Positions 1 to 9,261 of a DNA stretch of 64,000 nucleotides are shown in pieces. Below the pieces are notes generated by a model. That model made no database searches. It was not told the DNA's origin and saw only the letters and a list, made by a program, of their open reading frames with translations. The stretch comes from a virus. Within the stretch, counting starts at the first letter, position 1, and each line of letters starts with the position of its first letter. The stretch is from positions 124,001 through 188,000 of IMG/VR virus record IMGVR_UViG_3300023174_000046, one strand, 5' to 3'. The translations under genes were made by a program, and so were the position numbers.

Positions 1-3
1 GGG

Positions 4-2259
4 TTGTTTAAAGAAATTAACCCTGTAGGTGTTGGCCCCGATGGTAGCAATCAAGGTGATTTTATTTCTCAAGATGAATTAAACTTTTTTAATTTTACTG
101 GTGGTCGTGGTGGACTAAACGGTACTGGTCGCAAAGGACTCTCTTATAATCAATTTAACGAACTAAGATCAACACAGAAAAAACCGTGTATGATACTTGA
201 TGGGTATGTATTTTACGATATAACGGACGGTTATAATTTTAATTACTCAGTACCTAATCCTGACAAAAGAGTGTCTGGTGTCTTTACAAGAACTGTAACT
301 CAAATACCACCAGGCAGCGGTTACTACACATCTGGACCCAGTATTCTCTCTGCAGCACCCGATCCATATATTAATTATAAAATTTCGTTTCCTTATTCTG
401 CACCACCTAGCTTTAAGCCACTACCAACACCTTTGCTTCTTGTAGCGTACGGCAAAGGTCATTTTGTGCCTGATGATTTTTGCGATGTTAATACTGTAAG
501 TTATTGTTTAGTGTTAGATTGTGTTACCTTTCTCGATTCACTGAGCAATGCAAGATTAGACGTATCATCTGATTTACCTTCATGGTCAACCGCTATACCT
601 GTATATTACAGTGAATTACTCGAAGGCAGCTTAACAACTTCACTAACTAAGCCAAACAATATAGATAGAGCTACCTTCTCTTACACATACCCCGCTTCCG
701 CGCAAGTAATACAGGAGTTAAATGGTTACAGGTTTAATCTTCAAGGACAAACACCTTGCGCAGTGAATAATACTGCAATTACACCAGGATTGGATTACAA
801 TATTGATAATTCAAGCTTTGTAAACTTGCCTGTTCTGCCTGCTTTTGAAACCAAGGTTCAAGACTTATCTACTTCTCTTATTGGCAACAAAACCATTTAT
901 GCAGGCCGTAACGAAGTAGTTGGTACTATGTATTACAAAAACGCTAATACCTCACGGGTAGATCTCATTCAAGATGCACTATCTTCTGTTTTTGCAAAAT
1001 ATCCAATAGATGTTCAAAATAATATATCACAAGGTGTAATCAACTTTGATCTCATTTTCAATGTTATTTTCATTGAAACAGTTAATTATTTTATAATTGA
1101 TAAATTAGACTATGATTACGAACAAAATAATGTTGAACCGTACAATAGCGATAAAAATTTCTTACCTACATACATAGTAGATAAAAATATTGAAAAAATA
1201 AGCAATATTTTCTATAATGAAAAATTAAACGAAGTTGTCTTTACCCGCATGGTATTGCTACCAACAATGAGTGCCAGCAATTTAAAGATTATCTACCCTG
1301 AAATTTATAAAATTGATATAACAACCCCGGTAATTAAAAAACTTTATCCAAATTTTGAATTAACTTATAATAACTTATCGAGCTTTATTCATATTGACGC
1401 AGATACAAATGTTGAGCGAATTGATAAGCCTATTATTTCATATAATGAAGATTCAAAAACATATCTAATAAATTATCTTGCTAAAGATAGCAATAACGTA
1501 TTTTTTAATGTTTTTGAAGAATTTCAAATAAAGAATAGTGATATTATTTTCTTACAAAACGTATTCTATAAGCCTGAATACTTTATTAAAGATTATAATT
1601 TTACAGTTATCAATTCAATAACTGCACTCCAAGGCAATTTACTAGCCGGTACACTTTCATCTTTTCAAAATATCAATACACACACATATTGGTTCTGTAT
1701 TTCCTCTGAGCCTATAGTTATTGTTCCTGAATACATTGTTTGTTCTTATGGTATAGCGTTTGAACCAATAACTACTCCTGTGCCTACACCTTCTGTGACA
1801 CCAACAGTCACACCAACACCAACACCTACACCACCACCAACACCTACACTTCCTCCGTGGACCAATACATGTTCCACTTACAGCATCCAAGTTAGCGGGG
1901 CAGGTCTACTTGCAGCAAATGGCATGTATATTTTCTCTGCTGGTGACACTCTATTTTTCAGTGATTCATCACAATTTACTGTATTTTATCAATCAACAAG
2001 TGACTCGCGTTTCTTCGTAATCTTTGACAATGCATATCCTACAGCCAACAACGTAATTAAAGCTGTAGTACTTTCTGCAGATAATACTTACAGCAATCAA
2101 GCTTTCTTCTATGCAAGCACAGGGTTGATTCTTGATTATGCCTGTGTACCTTACGGTCAATATGGTGTTAGATCTGCCTTGGATCCAGTTTATCTTGAAA
2201 CATTGAATCTCTCCGGTATTGCACCATATCCAACAGTTTCATTCTTTAGTATGACGTAA
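4..2259 (+). CDS. Virion surface protein with Thr-Pro linker (5' end may lie outside the window)
   Basis: A protein of at least 751 residues. The frame is open to the window edge and the TTG used here has no clear ribosome site, so the true start may lie upstream. Residues 1-585 match no family I recognise and are rich in Tyr, Asn and Ser, like phage fibre proteins. Residues about 590-618 are a Thr-Pro tract of the kind seen in the next two proteins. A C-terminal domain of about 130 residues follows, opening with the pattern VSGAG..ANGMY; a similar SG...NG pattern occurs in the minus-strand protein at 54473-55216. A late promoter for the next gene overlaps its stop. A tail or fibre component is inferred from composition and neighbours. 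Confidence 0.6.
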   Translation: MFKEINPVGVGPDGSNQGDFISQDELNFFNFTGGRGGLNGTGRKGLSYNQFNELRSTQKKPCMILDGYVFYDITDGYNFNYSVPNPDKRVSGVFTRTVTQIPPGSGYYTSGPSILSAAPDPYINYKISFPYSAPPSFKPLPTPLLLVAYGKGHFVPDDFCDVNTVSYCLVLDCVTFLDSLSNARLDVSSDLPSWSTAIPVYYSELLEGSLTTSLTKPNNIDRATFSYTYPASAQVIQELNGYRFNLQGQTPCAVNNTAITPGLDYNIDNSSFVNLPVLPAFETKVQDLSTSLIGNKTIYAGRNEVVGTMYYKNANTSRVDLIQDALSSVFAKYPIDVQNNISQGVINFDLIFNVIFIETVNYFIIDKLDYDYEQNNVEPYNSDKNFLPTYIVDKNIEKISNIFYNEKLNEVVFTRMVLLPTMSASNLKIIYPEIYKIDITTPVIKKLYPNFELTYNNLSSFIHIDADTNVERIDKPIISYNEDSKTYLINYLAKDSNNVFFNVFEEFQIKNSDIIFLQNVFYKPEYFIKDYNFTVINSITALQGNLLAGTLSSFQNINTHTYWFCISSEPIVIVPEYIVCSYGIAFEPITTPVPTPSVTPTVTPTPTPTPPPTPTLPPWTNTCSTYSIQVSGAGLLAANGMYIFSAGDTLFFSDSSQFTVFYQSTSDSRFFVIFDNAYPTANNVIKAVVLSADNTYSNQAFFYASTGLILDYACVPYGQYGVRSALDPVYLETLNLSGIAPYPTVSFFSMT

Positions 2260-2265
2260 TAAATA
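2258..2265 (+). promoter_or_regulatory. Late promoter AATAAATA
   Basis: T4-type late -10 element overlapping the end of the upstream gene. Exactly 5 nt separate it from ATG 2271, so the expected +1 is the start codon. Confidence 0.7.
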
Positions 2266-2270
2266 ACTAG

Positions 2271-2741
2271 ATGGCAACGCTACCATACATATATGCCGAT
2301 TCATTATCAGGTTCTATCAAATATCTCGGAGAATGTTATGTTACAACAGGTAATAGCGGCATTATTAATGCTAAAAAAGAAGAATTTGTTGATTCACAAG
2401 ATTGTAATATCTGCTTAGGCCAATCGCCTTTCCCTTTACTTACACCAACACCTACAATTTCCCTTACACCAGATCCTACAAGAACTGTCACACCAACACC
2501 TACTGTAACTCCAACCGTGACCCCTACAGTAACACCCACTGTTACTCCTACGGTAACACCAACTGTTACACGCACACCAACACCTACAGTAACACCCACT
2601 GTTACTCCTACGGTAACACCAACTGTTACACGCACACCAACACCCACGGTAACACCGACAATTACCATCACACCTACAATTTCTCTTACACCTACTGTTA
2701 CACGAACACCAACACCTACAGTAACACCTACTAAACCATAA
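2271..2741 (+). CDS. Short Thr-Pro-repeat virion protein
   Basis: A 156-residue protein. The first 56 residues form a small domain with three Cys (C22, C44, C47). The rest, about 100 residues, is almost pure (V/P)TPT repeat, extended and without hydrophobic core. It includes a perfect 60-bp tandem duplication at DNA level. Such tracts act as stalks or as O-glycosylation sites in other proteins; which applies here is not shown. It starts 5 nt after a late motif and is followed within 3 nt by the next gene. No catalytic motif is visible. Confidence 0.7.
   Translation: MATLPYIYADSLSGSIKYLGECYVTTGNSGIINAKKEEFVDSQDCNICLGQSPFPLLTPTPTISLTPDPTRTVTPTPTVTPTVTPTVTPTVTPTVTPTVTRTPTPTVTPTVTPTVTPTVTRTPTPTVTPTITITPTISLTPTVTRTPTPTVTPTKP
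2523..2642 (+). repeat. Perfect 60-bp tandem repeat in Thr-Pro coding sequence
   Basis: Bases 2523-2580 are identical to 2583-2640, with a 60-base period that extends by about two bases on each side. It encodes 20 residues of Thr-Pro repeat twice. It stays in frame, so copy-number change would lengthen or shorten the linker without breaking the gene. Confidence 0.9.
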
Positions 2742-2744
2742 TAT

Positions 2745-4187
2745 ATGAACCTTTCAGCATCCAGATCCTTTTCTCTATTACCTACAGATCAATTATCGCC
2801 CGAAAATGACATTCTTGTTTCATTTGATTACGTAACAAATGTTTATGATAACTATCAAAATGTTTATGATAATGAAACACCGTCTGAGGGGTTTTGTTTG
2901 TTTTTTTACGAGGGCAATGCACCTCTTGGTGGTGGTGCGCCTGGTTCTGGCTTAGGGTATCTCCCCGACTCTTTTGCTGTAACAAATAATAATAATATTC
3001 TTTTTAGCGAATTTAACAATACTTTTATATCTTATAATCTCACAGCATATGGTACAGTCAATAACATGCCCGCATATAGAGGTGACTCATCTAGATTGAG
3101 CGGTGCTAAAATCGATTTTTATACTTCAGGTTACAATGGTCTCTTTCCTAGTACTTCCGGTTGGCGCATCTGGGATGGTACAAACAAATATTTTTACTAT
3201 AGTGACAGTAATGTATTGTATCCAATGTGGGCTGTTAACTGGAATAATGGGCCTGATATTCAATCGGGCTGGGGATACCCTTTAATTACCAGAAAAGATA
3301 TTGGATACAGTTATGCAGGTAAAGCTGGAAGCTTATTGGGAATTGGTTTTGATTTTACTGGTAATTTCAGAACCGCATACAACTCACCTGTGACAGGAAG
3401 CCCTGTTATTAATAATGTTACTATTAGAAACGGTGATTATACCTACCTCACAAATTCAACCAATCTTACTTCCACAAATTTTTTATACCCAACTATTCTT
3501 TGGAATAGTTTGACAAATAGCGGTCTACCCAATATTGGTAACCGCGTAAAAGTTAGATTAACGGATCTCGGCAGAACTATTAATGTAAAAATGCGCCCCT
3601 ACGGCATTGAGGAATACGTGGATGTATTAACTTATAGTTCTTTAAATTTAGGCCCAGGAAATACAACAGATAGTATTAAAGTAGGTTTAAATTTTTCTTC
3701 ACTTAATAATACAGATTTCGGTATTCGTAATTTCAATATTGCAGGGGTAGCTGCAACACCTACTGCAACACCAACACCAACATCAACAGTTACACCAACT
3801 GTTACACCTACACAAACAGTTACACCAACTGTAACACCTACACGAACTGTGACACCAACACCTACACGAACAGCTACACCAACAGTTACACCAACAATTA
3901 CTATCACGCGCACCCCAGGTATTACACCGACTGCAACTCCAACAGTTACACCTACAGCTACTGTCACACCAACAGCAGGCGCTACATCCACGCCTACACC
4001 TACTGTGACACCAACTGCAACACCGCCACCTTCACAGACACCTACTACAACACCAACACCTACAGTTACAGTAACTGCAACACCAACACCTACTGTGACA
4101 CCTACACCAACTGCGCCACCATCACCGTTCCCTGACGGCACTGTTCTGGCCAACGGTGTTATTGTTGGATTTGGAAGAACCCCATAA
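2745..4187 (+). CDS. L-type lectin-like virion protein with Thr-Pro tail
   Basis: A 480-residue protein. Residues 1-335 look like a legume or L-type lectin (concanavalin A-like) domain. Visible signs are GFCLFFYEG, then a Gly-rich G.GLGYLPDS, the strand [10 protein letters not shown], and near the end [18 protein letters not shown], in the order expected for that fold. Residues about 337-460 are Thr-Pro repeats, and a short end ([17 protein letters not shown]) follows. Probable role: a carbohydrate-binding particle protein for host attachment, with the tail as a stalk. The lectin call rests on pattern, not alignment. The gene follows the Thr-Pro protein by 3 nt. Confidence 0.55.
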   Translation: MNLSASRSFSLLPTDQLSPENDILVSFDYVTNVYDNYQNVYDNETPSEGFCLFFYEGNAPLGGGAPGSGLGYLPDSFAVTNNNNILFSEFNNTFISYNLTAYGTVNNMPAYRGDSSRLSGAKIDFYTSGYNGLFPSTSGWRIWDGTNKYFYYSDSNVLYPMWAVNWNNGPDIQSGWGYPLITRKDIGYSYAGKAGSLLGIGFDFTGNFRTAYNSPVTGSPVINNVTIRNGDYTYLTNSTNLTSTNFLYPTILWNSLTNSGLPNIGNRVKVRLTDLGRTINVKMRPYGIEEYVDVLTYSSLNLGPGNTTDSIKVGLNFSSLNNTDFGIRNFNIAGVAATPTATPTPTSTVTPTVTPTQTVTPTVTPTRTVTPTPTRTATPTVTPTITITRTPGITPTATPTVTPTATVTPTAGATSTPTPTVTPTATPPPSQTPTTTPTPTVTVTATPTPTVTPTPTAPPSPFPDGTVLANGVIVGFGRTP

Positions 4188-4190
4188 ATA
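4183..4190 (+). promoter_or_regulatory. Late promoter CATAAATA
   Basis: Late-type motif before ATG 4200. The gap is 9 nt, longer than the usual 5, so a leader of about 4 nt is expected. Confidence 0.55.
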
Positions 4191-4199
4191 TCTTAATAT

Positions 4200-5642
4200 A
4201 TGGCAACAAATATATACAATCCAATTAATTTAGTTTACAGTACTAATACCTGGACAGGTGTTGATAATTCTTTAAGTGGTGGTGATACTTACAGAACACT
4301 CATTCACGATATTGTATATTCAGGGAGCAATCTTTTCTTTGGTGGTGCGTTTATATATGACTACACAAATGCAAACAACCTGCCCAGCTATCAACTGCCC
4401 ACTGATAAGAAAATACAAGTTATTAACATAGGATATTTTGATACTACAAGCAACCGCATACGCTCCATAGGCGGTATAGGGACACGCGTACAGGTTTCAA
4501 GCGCACAAACAGTAAACCAAAATACAGCCATATATAGCATGGCAATGAGCGGTAGCAATCTTGTTGCAGCAGGTAACTTTAATTTAATTAATACACAAAT
4601 TACAAGTTTTGAATGCACATCTGCAATAAATAGGACTCAATTTTACACACTTTCAGATACCATACCGTTTAATGCAAATGTAACTGTGGGGCAAGTTATC
4701 CATTTGTCTGCTTATAATTTACTATTCACATCTCTTTTTACAAACTCGTTACCTGGAATATGCTTCACTCCAAGGTTTTCCGGAGATTATGCAGATAGCA
4801 TTGCATACTACAGCTCTTCGAATCAAAAATGGAACGCGTTCCCTAACAGTACAAACGTTTCTTTTGGTCAATCAGCATATGCAGTAGAATTTTACAACAA
4901 CAGAATATACACTGCAGGTGCATATCTAAGCGGCACTATTTTCTATAATGATGGTACTACTTGGCAACAAGTAACGCCCAACATGGCAGCTAATAGAAAT
5001 TCGGATGCAACATGTTTGAAGCTATACAACGATCAACGTGGCAATCTTATATACTGCGGAACATTTTCTGGATTTAATGGTGATTTGAAAAAAACTGGCA
5101 TAATGGGGTATGACGGTAGCACATTCTTTGCTCTTGGTTCAGGCTTATCCGGTACTGCACCATATGCAGGTAATGTTGTTTTGTCGGGCGATAACTACAT
5201 TGCTGCTGGTCTTTTTGATGATCGTATTGCATATTGCAACCGATCAACTAATTCCAATTTTAAAAGTTTTTATAATGGTACAAATAATTTTGCATCTGAT
5301 GCATATGTTCTTTCAATTGCTCTTTCTGGCAGTACACTCATATTTGGTGGTTATTTTTACAACCTCAATTCTGTTGCAACTACTGTTGGTGCCGTTGATA
5401 CTGCCGGTAACATCACAAATCTTGGTGGGTTGATTGATGATAACGTGTACAATTTCGGCCCCGTGCCAAGAATAATGTTAGCAAATGTGCCAGTTAACTA
5501 CACCCTTGCTTCTTCAATATCAGGCGACTTCACTACTATAGATCTTCAAACATCACGCGATATTCTGGGTACAATTTCAGGTCTCTCCGCGTATGGTAGC
5601 TCACCTTATCAAGGTGTTAGCGGTATTGATGTAACTCTATAA
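4200..5642 (+). CDS. Beta-propeller virion protein (GGxF blades)
   Basis: A 480-residue protein with at least six repeats of the form L-x-x-G-G/A-x-F, such as LFFGGAFIYD, LVAAGNFNLI, IYTAGAYLSG, LIYCGTFSGF, YIAAGLFDDR and LIFGGYFYNL. They are spaced about 50-90 residues apart and several are followed by a short turn. This resembles the Delta-60/DUF5122 type of beta-propeller found in bacterial surface proteins. The last 50 residues lack the repeat. No signal peptide or catalytic motif is present. It has its own late motif and closes the first structural block, so a tail-fibre or decoration role is likely. Confidence 0.6.
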   Translation: MATNIYNPINLVYSTNTWTGVDNSLSGGDTYRTLIHDIVYSGSNLFFGGAFIYDYTNANNLPSYQLPTDKKIQVINIGYFDTTSNRIRSIGGIGTRVQVSSAQTVNQNTAIYSMAMSGSNLVAAGNFNLINTQITSFECTSAINRTQFYTLSDTIPFNANVTVGQVIHLSAYNLLFTSLFTNSLPGICFTPRFSGDYADSIAYYSSSNQKWNAFPNSTNVSFGQSAYAVEFYNNRIYTAGAYLSGTIFYNDGTTWQQVTPNMAANRNSDATCLKLYNDQRGNLIYCGTFSGFNGDLKKTGIMGYDGSTFFALGSGLSGTAPYAGNVVLSGDNYIAAGLFDDRIAYCNRSTNSNFKSFYNGTNNFASDAYVLSIALSGSTLIFGGYFYNLNSVATTVGAVDTAGNITNLGGLIDDNVYNFGPVPRIMLANVPVNYTLASSISGDFTTIDLQTSRDILGTISGLSAYGSSPYQGVSGIDVTL

Positions 5643-5675
5643 TAGCATTTTACACTTATTGTAGTAAAATAAAGT

Positions 5676-6932
5676 GTGGAAAATATTTTTATACAGATTG
5701 CTGCCTATCGCGACCCACAACTAGTACCAACTTTACGTGACTGCATTAAGAATGCAAAGTTTCCTGACAGGCTAAGATTTTGCATATGCTGGCAACATGA
5801 TGAGAAAGATAGCTTGGAAGAATTTGCTACTGATAAACGGTTTACTATTCTAGATGTACCATATCAAAAAAGCCAAGGTGTTTGTTGGGCAAGAAGTACC
5901 ATTCAGAATTATTATCGTGATGAAAAATATACACTCCAATTGGATAGCCATCATCGGTTTACCGAAAACTGGGATGATACGTTAATAAAAATGGTCAAAC
6001 AATTGCAAAAGAAAGGACACAGAAAGCCTCTCCTTACCGGGTATATTCCTAGTTTTGATCCAGATAACGATCCCGGTGCACGTATTCATGTGCCTTGGAA
6101 AATGAATTTTGATAGATTTATTCCTGAAGGAGCCGTTTTTTTCTTACCTGCATCAATTGACAATTTTAAAGAATTAAAAGAACCTATTCCTGCTAGATTT
6201 TATTCAGCACATTTCTGCTTTACATTAGGTCAATTCTGTAAAGAAGTACCACATGATCCTAATTATTACTTTCACGGTGAGGAGATTAGCATTGCAGTGA
6301 GAGCGTTCACACATGGATACGATTTATTTCATCCACACAAAGTAATTATTTGGCATGAATATACTAGAAAAGGCAGAACCAAACAATGGGACGATGATAA
6401 AGATTGGGGCAAACGAAATGAACAATGTCATCTACGCAATCGTAAACTATTTGAAATGGATGGTGAGAAAAAAGATATTGATTTCGGACCATACGGCTTT
6501 GGTGATAAAAGAACTCTTAAAGACTACGAAAAATATGCTGGTCTTAATTTTAAGAAAAGAGCTGTGCAGCAGTATACAGTAGACCATCACTTAGCACCAA
6601 ACCCATATACATTCAAAAATGAAAAAGAATGGGAAGCGTCTTTCCTTCAAATCTTTAAACATTGTATTGATATACGATACGATCAAGTGCCTGAAAAAGA
6701 TTATGATTTCTGGTGTGTAGCTTTTAAGGATAAGGAAGGCAAAGATGTATTCCGAAAAGATGCGGACAAAGACGAGATTCAGCGCATGTTTAATGATCCA
6801 GACAAGTACTGTAAAGTTTGGCGAGAATTTAATTGTGAAACAATGCCTGTGAGTTGGTTGGTGTGGCCACATAGCATAGGCAAAGGTTGGGCTGATCCTA
6901 TTACAGGTAGGATAGGTGACAGGGCTAGCTAA
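5676..6932 (+). CDS. GlcNAc-transferase, Skp1 GnT1-like family (PF11397 type)
   Basis: A 418-residue enzyme starting at GTG. The opening IFIQIAAYRDPQLVPTLRDC, then CICWQH, then GVCWARS, then YTLQLDSHHRF (near residue 90) followed by W.D.L are the hallmark order of the family named for Dictyostelium Skp1 GlcNAc-transferase. The DSH triplet serves as the metal-binding DxD-like site. Characterised members add GlcNAc from UDP-GlcNAc to hydroxyproline in a protein. Later GEEI and HEYTR motifs also fit. It lies directly after Thr-Pro virion proteins, which makes them candidate acceptors (inference). A late-like GTAAAATA lies 4 nt before the start. Confidence 0.8.
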   Translation: MENIFIQIAAYRDPQLVPTLRDCIKNAKFPDRLRFCICWQHDEKDSLEEFATDKRFTILDVPYQKSQGVCWARSTIQNYYRDEKYTLQLDSHHRFTENWDDTLIKMVKQLQKKGHRKPLLTGYIPSFDPDNDPGARIHVPWKMNFDRFIPEGAVFFLPASIDNFKELKEPIPARFYSAHFCFTLGQFCKEVPHDPNYYFHGEEISIAVRAFTHGYDLFHPHKVIIWHEYTRKGRTKQWDDDKDWGKRNEQCHLRNRKLFEMDGEKKDIDFGPYGFGDKRTLKDYEKYAGLNFKKRAVQQYTVDHHLAPNPYTFKNEKEWEASFLQIFKHCIDIRYDQVPEKDYDFWCVAFKDKEGKDVFRKDADKDEIQRMFNDPDKYCKVWREFNCETMPVSWLVWPHSIGKGWADPITGRIGDRAS

Positions 6933-6935
6933 CAT

Positions 6936-7514
6936 ATGATAGCGGTACAAATCGGTGCCAATAGAGGCAATGATGAATTTACATCATTAATAAAAAACGT
7001 ACATGTTGATACTCTTGTTTTAGTTGAACCATTAAGTGTTCACAATTCAAGCCTGAACGATTGTTACTCGAATATTCAAAATAAATTTATAGAAAATATT
7101 ATCATTACAGATAAAGAAAATAGCGAGGAGGTTATTTATTTTCATAAGCTTGACGGGCTAGAATACGGTAATAATTATGAATTAGCAAGCCTCAACAAAC
7201 AACATTCTTTAAATATAAGAAATTCTTACGAGGAAAAAGAGGTAATCGCATTAAAGCTGCCCAATTTGACAATCAATAATCTATTGGACAAATATAAATT
7301 ACAAAATATTGATTTGCTATTTATAGACACTGAAGGATATGATAGCAAAATAATTATGAGTATAGATTTCACTAAATTTAATATTAAAGAAATTTACTAT
7401 GAAAATCTTCATATTAACGCTTATGAATTAAGAACATTCTTAAAAGAGAAAAATTATTCTGTAAATGAAGGTGTTTTAACATATGGATGGAATGACAGGG
7501 CAATCAAATGCTAA
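6936..7514 (+). CDS. FkbM-family methyltransferase
   Basis: A 192-residue, SAM-dependent methyltransferase. The SAM-binding motif VQIGANRGN lies at residues 4-12, VEP at the end of strand 2, and LLFIDTEGYD near residue 130, the FkbM signature. FkbM enzymes usually O-methylate sugars or polyketides. The start is 4 nt after the GlcNAc-transferase stop and the end overlaps the next gene by 7 nt, so it belongs to a translationally coupled sugar operon. A terminal O-methyl cap on the glycan is the likely product. Confidence 0.8.
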   Translation: MIAVQIGANRGNDEFTSLIKNVHVDTLVLVEPLSVHNSSLNDCYSNIQNKFIENIIITDKENSEEVIYFHKLDGLEYGNNYELASLNKQHSLNIRNSYEEKEVIALKLPNLTINNLLDKYKLQNIDLLFIDTEGYDSKIIMSIDFTKFNIKEIYYENLHINAYELRTFLKEKNYSVNEGVLTYGWNDRAIKC

Positions 7515-8395
7515 CCTTAATAGATAACGGTGATTTTTATGACTGGTCCTGCTGGGGAGGCACGCATAGATATTATAAGAACGAAAAAAAATATTACTGT
7601 GATCGCGATTCAGGCATTTTTTCAAATCTTACCAATATGATGTTTTGTATTGCTTTTTTAGAATTGGATAATAAACCGGTAATTGAACTCGAAACAATAT
7701 TTGGTGAGTATATTTCTTCTGAGAATATATACAGTAAAATCTTTAAAAAAAATTCTGATTTGTTGTTAGATTTAAATTTAATTCAAAATAAGGAAGCTTT
7801 TCTACAAGCACATCCTTCTTACTGGGGAATAGGACAAAATCTAAAAGAAGTAAATTTTAAATTTTATAATAATATTATAAGAAAATTTTTTATGCCTAGT
7901 GATGAAACGCTTGAAATAAAAAATAATTTATTAACAAACAATAGTATAAATTTAGAAAAGAGTGTTTTTTTATGGTGCCGACTAACCGATAAGCGTAGAG
8001 AAACTGTAGTACCGCCAGTATCTAAGTATATAGAGATTATTGAAAAAAATTTCAAAGATTACGAAATTATAGTGCAGACAGATGATATTAGTGTTTTAAA
8101 TGAAATTAAAACATATAATTATAATTTTAAATTTTTAAAAGAAATACCCATTGACAACTCTAACACTTTTGATGGCTGTTTCCACAGTAAAATGTGTAAC
8201 GTTGATGAGGTAGATTTTTACAATAAATACAAAATGTCTAAGGTAGATTACATAAGGCATATGTATGCGGCAGCATTAATCGCTTCAGAAAGCAAATATT
8301 TCATATGTTACCCAGGTAATCCTGTAACTTATGTTCCAATGTTAAAAGGTGATACAGATAATACTTTTTTATTTAAAAATCAGGAGCTTTTCTAA
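7508..8395 (+). CDS. Fucosyltransferase-like glycosyltransferase (GT-B type)
   Basis: A 295-residue protein. The C-terminal half carries FLWCRLTDKR followed by a conserved-looking spacing to IIVQTDD and a late YFICYPGNPVTYV. This order resembles the NodZ/FUT8 and O-fucosyltransferase fold, where the H/C-R-x-x-D-K segment binds GDP-sugar. The protein at 62284-63126 on the minus strand has the same architecture (FYRGTDKH, LIQTD, VVNHTGN), so the two look like distant paralogues. The sugar donor is not determined. It overlaps both neighbours by a few bases within the operon. Confidence 0.55.
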   Translation: MLTLIDNGDFYDWSCWGGTHRYYKNEKKYYCDRDSGIFSNLTNMMFCIAFLELDNKPVIELETIFGEYISSENIYSKIFKKNSDLLLDLNLIQNKEAFLQAHPSYWGIGQNLKEVNFKFYNNIIRKFFMPSDETLEIKNNLLTNNSINLEKSVFLWCRLTDKRRETVVPPVSKYIEIIEKNFKDYEIIVQTDDISVLNEIKTYNYNFKFLKEIPIDNSNTFDGCFHSKMCNVDEVDFYNKYKMSKVDYIRHMYAAALIASESKYFICYPGNPVTYVPMLKGDTDNTFLFKNQELF

Positions 8396-9261
8396 TGGAT
8401 ATACTTGTACAGCATAATTTTAATACCGGTCTTGGTGATGGGTTATTTGCTATGACAGAATATCTCACAAACATTAAGGCTTTAAAAGAATATGGGTTTA
8501 GCGCTAAATTGCATTTTAATCTAAGTAGAAATTTATATTTTAAAGAAAAAACACCTCTAGATTACTTGAATAATAACGAATTTAAAGTTTTTGATACTAT
8601 AAGTACCGAGCATTGTGGTATTAATGAAGATACAATTAAAGACTATACATGTGTCTTTACACACGCAAATGCTAATCATAGTCAACACTACTGGGATTTA
8701 TTTGTACATAATTCAGTTTTAGACAAATACCACTCATTCAATTATAAAATTAAACAATTTAATATTAAAGAAATGCTGGCTGGTGTGTTGCCTGATTTTT
8801 ACCCAAAACTTTCTGAACATATTCTCAGTAAATTTAATGAATTCAAAATAAAAAATAATTTAGATGACTATGATGCGATATATTTTAGAACACAAGATTT
8901 ACAAGAAGAATTAGACTTCTTAGAAAACAATAAAAGTAAATTAAAAGAAATACTTTTCGAAAATACCGACAAAAAAATATTTTATTGTTCTAACAGTAAA
9001 GAATTTAAAAAATATATTAAAACATTATCAAGACCTAACCTTTACAACTGGGAAATGCCTTTAGAAGAAGAATGGGGCGGTAACCACTTATTACACCAAA
9101 CAATTGACTCTGAAAATCTACATCAACGAACCATATACACATTATTAGACATGTGGACTTTATGCTCAGCTAAAAAAATAAATTTTTTTACTACGTGGGG
9201 CAGGTATTCAAATTTCTTTATTTACGCCCCTATTAACCACAGTTCAGTAGTATGGTATTAG
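8395..9261 (+). CDS. Putative glycosyltransferase, fucosyltransferase-like
   Basis: A 288-residue protein. The N-terminus NFNTGLGDGLFAMTEYL has the Gly-rich loop typical of GT-B enzymes that open with a donor or acceptor loop. Later AIYFRTQDLQEE and KIFYCSNSKEF match the positions of the R-x-x-D and Q-T-D motifs in the preceding gene. An AGGAG-like site (caggagc) sits 9 nt upstream, and the start overlaps the previous stop (TAATG). Family assignment is by pattern only; a sugar-transfer role fits the operon. Confidence 0.45.
   Translation: MDILVQHNFNTGLGDGLFAMTEYLTNIKALKEYGFSAKLHFNLSRNLYFKEKTPLDYLNNNEFKVFDTISTEHCGINEDTIKDYTCVFTHANANHSQHYWDLFVHNSVLDKYHSFNYKIKQFNIKEMLAGVLPDFYPKLSEHILSKFNEFKIKNNLDDYDAIYFRTQDLQEELDFLENNKSKLKEILFENTDKKIFYCSNSKEFKKYIKTLSRPNLYNWEMPLEEEWGGNHLLHQTIDSENLHQRTIYTLLDMWTLCSAKKINFFTTWGRYSNFFIYAPINHSSVVWY

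Noticed and set aside
2336-2671. Open minus-strand frame coding for VGVTVGVGV-like repeats
   Set aside because: It is the antisense of the Thr-Pro tract; ACC/ACA/CCA/CCT repeats leave all frames open. The same holds for 3632-4153 on the minus strand. No promoter fits.
2445-2735. Possible CRISPR-like direct repeats
   Set aside because: The repeats are contiguous, in frame, and have no unique spacers; they encode a Thr-Pro tract.
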